NCBI GenBank assembly: GCA_037074765.1
Contig: JBAMDO010000147.1
Span: 124,001-188,000, forward strand
Direction: 5' to 3'
DNA: 64,000 nt
Origin: Mansonella perstans
Taxonomy: Eukaryota; Nematoda; Chromadorea; Rhabditida; Onchocercidae
In this document: positions 51,396 through 64,000 of the stretch, one piece after another
How the letters are laid out: each line of letters starts with the position of its first letter
Numbering within the stretch: the stretch's first letter is position 1
Notes under the pieces: model-generated
Told to the model about the DNA's origin: nothing
Seen by the model: the letters and a program-made list of their open reading frames with translations, nothing else
The model's database searches: none
Position numbers and translations under genes: made by a program

Positions 51396-53501
51396 CTTTA
51401 TTCTGGCTGCTATATCTTTTTACTTCTGGTGCTAAAAACGCTGTCTGAAATTAAAAAGAAAATTTTTGTGCTAAAGTAAAAGGAGGTAGTCCATTCTATT
51501 CTATTCCTCTCTCTCTCTCTCTCTCTGCAATACAAGCTTTATATAGGAAAACCCAAGCCATATTATTCTTGTGACAAAATATCCTTCAACTTTTAGATCA
51601 TTTTGGTTAAAGAATTTCCTGCTACGGCATTTAATGTGCAGTACTGTCAATCACAAAACAGTTATAAATGGATATCTGCGAATAATGTTATAGATCGAAG
51701 TCACTAACAAAGCTCATGTCATATCTACCATTGTTCGATGTGACACTCAAATATATAGGAATTCTCAATTATAAAAGCTTTTAACAAGCACAATCGAAGA
51801 GTATTTTTACAAATAACGTGATGGTTTTTATCCAAATGCACTGGTATTCTATTATAAAACAGTTACACAACAGTCCGAGATGTCTCCGCTGTCTTAACAT
51901 CCTGAAGCTATCATTATAGGTCCAAATACCCCAATTTTCCCGAGAGATTCGACTTTAATTATGAAATGGCACAGATCATTTATAAAAGCAGAATCCTCCA
52001 GCTTCATCCAACAAACATACCCATCCTAAATAACCGACCTCGCTCCACTAGTACAACCTATCACGCATCATTACAGGGTACTTTGAAATCACGGATTAAT
52101 AGTGACACTATGCAATTGAAATCCCGGATCCATAAATCAGCTGATGTTTACAAAATATTTACTGTAAATGAGAAACTTTCCCTCAACAAAAAAATCCTTT
52201 TTCTCTTACAGTTTCTTGATAACAGGGAAGCATTTCAATCTATTTTCACAACATTAAATATTACATCATCAATTATTAATTTGCTATTGAAAGAACGGAA
52301 GAAAAATTGGCAGTGAAAGGAATAAATTACTGAAACACATGAAAGTGTTAAATTGCAATTTTTTTTTAATTTTCACAAATGCAAAACCGTAAAACGTTGA
52401 ACCCGAATAATATGACTTATTAAATTGCTTATTATACGTCTGTTGGTAAACACGGCAATGATAATCATGTTGATGGTGATGATACAGATGATGATGTTGA
52501 CTGTAGTGATGATAATGTTGATGATTTTGGTTGTGGTTGTGATAATGATATTGCTGTCTGCACGTAACTGCACTAGCAGTTCCAAATCGTTGCTGTTTGC
52601 AACGCCGTAGCAATGATTTTTCAAGCATCAAATCACTACAGCATATGCTTTCCGCCGTACGCTGTATAATCGACTACAGCATTGTAGTGGCGTGCCGGGC
52701 TGAGTAGCGGAGTAGGATGAAATTGGAATCCTACCCAAATCAGAAATCCCATGGGAAATTATTATCGATTGCGCTGCAAGGATGAGAGAGGATGGAATTA
52801 GAATCCTACCCAAACCAACGAGTGATATGGCCTTCCCTGCATGTAACAAATTAATTTATGCAATCACATTACTATTGATCCACTTATTCATTGCTTGATT
52901 CCTCTCCATTTATAAATTCATTCCTTCATTTATATGCCCATTTGTCTTTCCTATGAAATGTTTGCAGTGCATTGAAGTGATCATTTCAATTATATATTTC
53001 TGTTTTCATAAAATACTACTTCACAGAAATTTCAAACTCTTAACATCATTGTAACAGCAACTTGGCAGTCAAATTTGTGAAAAATTAACAGGGAAATGTT
53101 TAACTTTCTTGCCATATAAAAACTTTGAATTTAAACAGGAATGAAAACTGCTTAAGATCACCATGGGATTGTCTGCAAGACTCAGAAATTTTAAAGGACG
53201 AGTATATTCCCCAAGAAATTCCCTTTTTTTCACATTAAAAATTTGACGATACGTTCATTAGAATCATTAATGTGGTGGTTTACCTGGACTACACATCCAA
53301 AGCAAGTTGAAGCTGTTAGATAAAATGACACAAATCCATATCATTATCAAATTACATGAAATGTAAAAATTGATAAACGAGCAAATCGATACAGCATAGC
53401 CATTACACCATGTTATTCTTTCCGCGAATAAAAATTTTTAATTTTAATCGGCAGAAATGTTTATTTTATTTGATCAACGCGTGGTACACACAATAAGCCA
53501 T
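51396..53501. other. Intergenic region, RPS29 upstream to CDK5RAP1 3' flank
   Basis: No gene is supported. It contains a CT microsatellite (51508-51526) and a GAT/GTT-rich low-complexity stretch (about 52450-52560) that yields open frames on both strands. A two-copy repeat lies at about 52705-52820 (core GGAATCCTACCCAAA). The 116-codon plus-strand frame at 51966-52316 has a Ser/Thr-rich, AT-driven composition and no family match. Confidence 0.55.
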
Positions 53502-56500
53502 TCATATATCCAATACTTTCGTAGGTTGTTTATTGCCATTGCCGTTTTTTAAATTCTCGAAATCTTTTAACTTCATCGTATGTAGTGCTAAAGCTTGGAG
53601 TGTCTGTGAATTGGCAGATGTTATCTGAAAAAGACTGACTTCATAACTTAGTAGTGATAGAATACAGTTTATGATTAACTCTTGAAGTAACTTCATTTGA
53701 ATTTACTTACCTTAACGGCAACATAATCACCAGGTTTTAGCTCCACTAATTTCGAACCATCACTGTAGTACTTTTGAATAATAGCACTAACTCCGCCATC
53801 GATTCGACCTCGCAAATATTCAGATGAACGCTTACTCACCTAGAAATGCTTAAAATTTTTATACAGTATTCATAAAATTATTTTAGAAATTCCAAACCAC
53901 TGCTTTCTGCTTAAATAAAAAAGTAGGCTAAGAAATGGGGAAACAAGTGATTTATTATCCTGAAGAATGGGCATTAAAATTCATTCTATGATTTTCAGTG
54001 AGCACTGCAAACACAGAAGATATACTTCTTCAACGAGCACCAATTGCGTGGTTCCAACAAGAGCTTCGTTATGTTTCAATGCTGTTTCTCTGAAAACAGT
54101 TGCCAGTTCCTGATGGCGTCTATTTTTTACTTCCTTTGGTACATCATCCTTCAGATGTCGATATGCTCTGGTTTTCTGCAATGACATATAAACTTTGTCA
54201 AAAATCGATTGAAATATTCGTCTATCTGTTTGCGTATTTTTTTTTTATCAAGGATCGATCAATGTTCTCAAGTGATCGATGGTTATGCAATAATTGGTCA
54301 GAAATTTGTCAAACATATTAAAAATTGGAATTCTTGATTCAGGTTCCTGGGCTATATTTTTCATTCTATATTTATTCTGTATTGGATCAGAACAGTACAC
54401 AAGGAAAAAAAGGAAAATTAAATATAATTTATAAAAGATCGCGCTTACCTCCCTTTGGCTATATGGAAAAACATAACAAAAAGAATAAAGAACACGTCTG
54501 ATCAAGTTCAGAGATTCCTGATGAAATTCCTCAGTTTCACCGCAAAATCCAGCGATGAAATCACTTGTGAGCGATACGTCTAAAACATTAAATAATGTTA
54601 ATGGTAGATTTAAAATTAATTTGAAATTCGAAGTTCGCATATACTTTAACTTTTGGACGAATTATACCATTACTTGGTAAGACAGTTTTAATGCGATCGA
54701 CTAATTCCAAATAACTTTCTCTACTGTAGCCACGTTCCATCGCATCTAACATAGCATTGCTGCCACTTTGTGCTGGCAAATGGATCTGTTTGCATATATT
54801 TGAGCGTTCCTTTATTAACTGCATAACCTATAAAATCCCAAATCAAATGTAAAATAAAAAAAAAAAAATCAAATTAGATTCCACTAACATATTAAGATTA
54901 ATGGGAAATCAGCTATATATATATATACATTATGAAGGGAAATACCTCCAGAGGGAAATCTTTAGGATGTGGTGAAGTGAAACGTATTCTCATTTCCGAA
55001 TCAATTTGTGAGACTTTTTCTAGCAGTGTGAGGAAAGTATATCCACCTTTCCTCGGTTTGTATTTGGTACGAAAACCAGGAGCAATAGTAGGTTCTGTCG
55101 AAGATGCAGAAGGAAATGATATTTCTGATAAGTCTCGATAGCTGTTGACGTTCTGTCCAAGTAACGTCACCTGTTTTACACCCTGCAAAACTAGAATGGA
55201 ATAGATTGCCAGTTTTCTAACAATTGAACAAAATCCTTAAACCTTAGAGACAGGTCAAGTATATATCGAACGGTTACTTCATTAGATAACATCCTAATTT
55301 CATTGAGTATGGAATTCATAGGACGACTTCTTTCTCTTCCTCTTGTATATGGCACAACACAGTATGTACACATGTTATCACAACCACGCATAATTGACCT
55401 ATAATGTCGCAAATGTGCGAGAGGTAAGCAAATTATTTTCGCATCATTTGAAAGCAGTGTGGAAGCAGCATTACATTGGGCATCCAGCTCCTCTAAGTCT
55501 TAAACATAGCTGTGTTGAATGTGACAGATAAGAAATAAAATATGTAAAATTTGATAAAACGAACACAAAAGCTGTTTTAGAAAATTTATCTGTTCGAACC
55601 GGGACAATGTCAGCGTAAGTTTCCTCCAATGATAATTGAACATTTATTGCCATACTTCCACAACGCGCAATTGCTAATAGCCGCGGTAAATCGCGGTATG
55701 AATCAGGTCCAGCTACCACGTCAACATTTTCAGTGCACGTCAATAAATTATGCTTTACACGTTCTGCCATGCAACCTTCAAGGTAAGAAGTTTAGGGCAC
55801 TGTTGTCTCATATCACTCATACGGATATAATCAATACAGTATAAATTAAATTAATGTTTAATATTTAAACTGAAAAGAAGAAAAAATATAACATTTAGAG
55901 CAGACCGTTGTGCAAAAAGAAATGAAAATAGATATCAAACATCCTTCATTTCTGTCTTCAACAACAACTATCTCGGATAACTAATATTTTCCTATTACTG
56001 TAGTCATATAATATTGTATAAAAACTATTTTAACAGTATTATAAGTCATAACAAATGAACATTCATATCATGTCTCTTAGGAACAGCCTTCACCGTAGAA
56101 CTTGAAAATGGTATATCTAAAAGCAGTGAAGGTTATATTACAATAATACCTAACCAATCACCCGAATTATTCGGCTATCAAGCACGGTACACTTATTAAT
56201 AATAGTGAATAGCAGTGATTAAATGGTTTTTCCAGCAGTGGATATAATATTAACAGTTCTGAGAATGAAGTAGTTGTTATGTTGTACAGAGAAAATGTCT
56301 AATACTTGCTAAAAAGGTACCTAAAACTCCAACAATACCCCTTTTGTGGAGTATTTTTTTGAGCACCTTCAGCTCATTCCATACCTTGTTTTCAGCACCT
56401 TCACGTATCGAACATGTCATCAGTAATACGATGTCAGCCTAAAAAGAACAACAACTTAAGTACTATAAACAAACAGTGAAGTAAGCAATGGAAAGTCACA

Positions 56501-57076
56501 TCTACCTACCTCTTTCACATCATGTGTTTCCATATAACCTGATGATAATAACAATGAGCGTACCAATTCTACATCATTTATATTCATTTGACAACCATAC
56601 GTTATGAATTTTACTGAAATATATGCAATAAATAACAATACAGTACTATATTTATAATTTTCACATACCCAAATACCACATAAATTTCAGCATACCTTTC
56701 AATCCATCGCCATAAAAGGCTTCCGCATTCAACGATTCATTCATCTCTTCTACTTTTGGCATCACTTTGCTCAAACGCTCACTATTCGCCTTACTGACGA
56801 AGTAATCCAAACCAGGACCATCTACAAACAATCCATTGCTGATATAATCCTCGAAGTTTTCAACAACTATACAAATATGAACAACGAAATGACTCTAGCA
56901 AACTTACCGATGCTGAATTTCAAAGACCTTTTCTGAGCAAGCGATGAAGATGATTTGATTTGTGAGGAAGCAAGTAGTGAAGAATGCAGCTGTCGTAAAT
57001 CTTTGCATTTCATTCGCAATCTCCAGATAAGCATATATCGACTCTTCTTACAGAACATTACTGTATGACTTAACAT
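53502..57076 (-). CDS. CDK5RAP1: CDK5RAP1-type tRNA methylthiotransferase (MiaB family)
   Basis: Radical-SAM enzyme expected to add the 2-methylthio group to N6-isopentenyl-adenosine 37 of tRNA, mainly in mitochondria. Exon 1 (57076-56908) encodes a basic Ser-rich leader ([20 protein letters not shown]) that fits mitochondrial import. The N-terminal MTTase domain shows its three cluster cysteines in [21 protein letters not shown] and GCMAERV. The radical-SAM cluster is [20 protein letters not shown] (C-x3-C-x2-C). Later signatures are [27 protein letters not shown] and [22 protein letters not shown]-terminal TRAM domain ends before KVLDI. The splice into the cluster exon restores AFVSIMRGC exactly as in animal homologues. 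The ATG follows TTTGCAG by two bases. DHX35 ends 474 bases upstream on the same strand. Confidence 0.93.
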
Positions 57077-57549
57077 TGCTGCAAACTGCGCATTCTCAAA
57101 TTAGCTGAAAGTTCACCGATATCCATGAAAGCTCACGATATCCTGAAAGCTCATTAAAACGCATCGAAGTAGTAATATTAATTAACTACTAAAATTTTAC
57201 AGATACAGTTTCGAATGTTTTGCTGCATGCAAAACTAAACGATTGTCACACAGAATTGCATTTCGAAAAATTTTATTCACTTTTATTATAAACGAATTCA
57301 AATATAAGTTGCCAATTATGAAACATTTTTTGCTTCCATACTTTTTCTCGCTATTTCAGCATCTTGAAAATGCAGAAAGAGAGAATTATAATTGGAAGCT
57401 TCTTGATACGGTATTTCTGAACGAAGAGAATAATTTATCAACAATAAACCAACAGTGAGAGTATGATACAATGAAATGTAAGTGATTTTAACAATTTTCG
57501 TAACCAATTTGATAATTTGCAAACAATTTGCAAAAATATTTCGACAAAA
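57077..57549. other. Short interval between DHX35 and CDK5RAP1
   Basis: A same-strand interval of 473 bases. TTTGCAG ends at 57079 (minus strand), two bases before the CDK5RAP1 ATG, and may be a trans-splice acceptor. An unremarkable 71-codon plus-strand frame at 57243-57458 has no family match. Confidence 0.5.
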
Positions 57550-63212
<5,663 letters not shown>

Positions 63213-64000
63213 GCCACAAGTTACCGGACTCACTGGCCATCGCTTCTGCATTGGAGCTTTGTGGCTCATCCACTGGGAGCTTTGTGGCTCATCCATCGAC
63301 TTCAGCTATGTGAGTCTACTCCAATCTATAGAGTTCTGAAATCCCATGCATTGTTTGCCTTGTTAACTACTTCTTGTCTGCCAAAAATTAAATTCGTTTA
63401 AAAATTGGAATTAAGGAGTACTTCTTGCGAACAATGCGAACAATATATTGTTGCTCTAAAAATTTCGTCAACCAACAACTAACCCCATCAAATGACCACA
63501 ATATCGGAATCATATGCTTTGAAATATATTTGAAAAAGTAATTAAAGCTAATTTACTCTTACAAATTTTTACCGAGTCACCTAAAACCATATTATCACAA
63601 GCAGAAGTTCCCGAAATCGCCAATCCCTTAAGAAAATAGCATTCCAAAAAATAAATGGGCAACCAGGAAAATGCAAAAGCTGGTATCACCAGGCCCCTTC
63701 TATACAGTTTAGATACGCAATTAATTCACTGCAATATTTCAGCTTCGCCATTATTCTATGCAAATTCGGCATCTGAGATTCTCTTTCAGGAAATCAAACA
63801 ATTTATACCTTATATGCATTCACAACTCGAATGAATAACGCTATGGATTCACATGGACTGTATCACGGTATTTTCAGAGAGTCTTGGGAACAGGCAATCA
63901 CAACCCACACAAGTAAACTGATTCAGAAGATGCTTGTAGTTATATTGCTTCCTTTACTTCTTCATACAAACAGATGTCATCAGTATAAACAGCACAACAC
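63213..64000. other. Upstream flank of DHX35, no further gene seen
   Basis: It contains a short direct repeat (GGAGCTTTGTGGCTCATCCA) at about 63252-63297. The plus-strand frame at 63033-63401 overlaps the proposed DHX35 first exon in antisense and has no family match. No exon is supported in the last 600 bases. Confidence 0.5.

Noticed and set aside
51966..52316. 116-codon plus-strand frame upstream of RPS29
   Set aside because: No motif, signal peptide or splice context, and antisense low-complexity sequence follows.

Overview
The window looks like nuclear DNA of a nematode, most likely a clade III (Spirurina, filarial-type) worm. It is AT-rich. Genes are cut into many small exons by introns ending in TTTCAG/TTTTAG-type acceptors, and similar acceptors sit a few bases before several start codons, as expected for spliced-leader trans-splicing. 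The products match animal families and, where recognisable, nematode versions (BRC-1, a DAF-7/TGH-2-like ligand, nematode ATP synthase c). The species cannot be named from the sequence alone. No bacterial operons, CRISPR arrays, rRNA or complete transposons were seen.

Layout. 1-2666: intergenic with short tandem repeats. 2667-5124 (+): FBXO28-like F-box protein. 6464-7970 (-): glycolipid transfer protein. 8761-9357 (+): mitochondrial ATP synthase subunit c. 9772-12378 (-): divergent, C-terminally truncated acetyl-CoA-synthetase-like gene. 13447-18563 (-): full-length acetyl-CoA synthetase. 18564-25233: gene-poor, repeat-rich DNA with a ten-copy 69-bp minisatellite. 25234-29804 (+): BRCA1/BRC-1 homologue. 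30927-36556 (-): TGF-beta superfamily ligand with a first intron over 4 kb. 38181-50477 (-): TRAPPC11, with its last coding exon about 4.5 kb beyond the rest. 50964-51395 (-): ribosomal protein S29. 53502-57076 (-): CDK5RAP1/MiaB-type methylthiotransferase. 57550-63212 (-): DEAH-box helicase DHX35.

Most genes are unrelated housekeeping functions: ubiquitin ligase adaptor, lipid transfer, respiration, acetyl-CoA supply, DNA repair, vesicle tethering, translation, tRNA modification and RNA helicase. Two minus-strand pairs, RPS29-TRAPPC11 and DHX35-CDK5RAP1, are each separated by about 475-490 bases and may be co-transcribed. The most unusual object is the gene at 9772-12378. It sits directly downstream of a real acetyl-CoA synthetase, has eight exons joined by GT-AG introns in one open frame, and aligns along the first two thirds of the enzyme. 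It has lost the ATP-binding signature and the whole C-terminal catalytic part, so it is better read as a pseudoenzyme than as a decayed pseudogene.

Exon coordinates were worked out by hand from splice signals, phase and family conservation. They are exact where stated; a few small TRAPPC11 exons remain unresolved.
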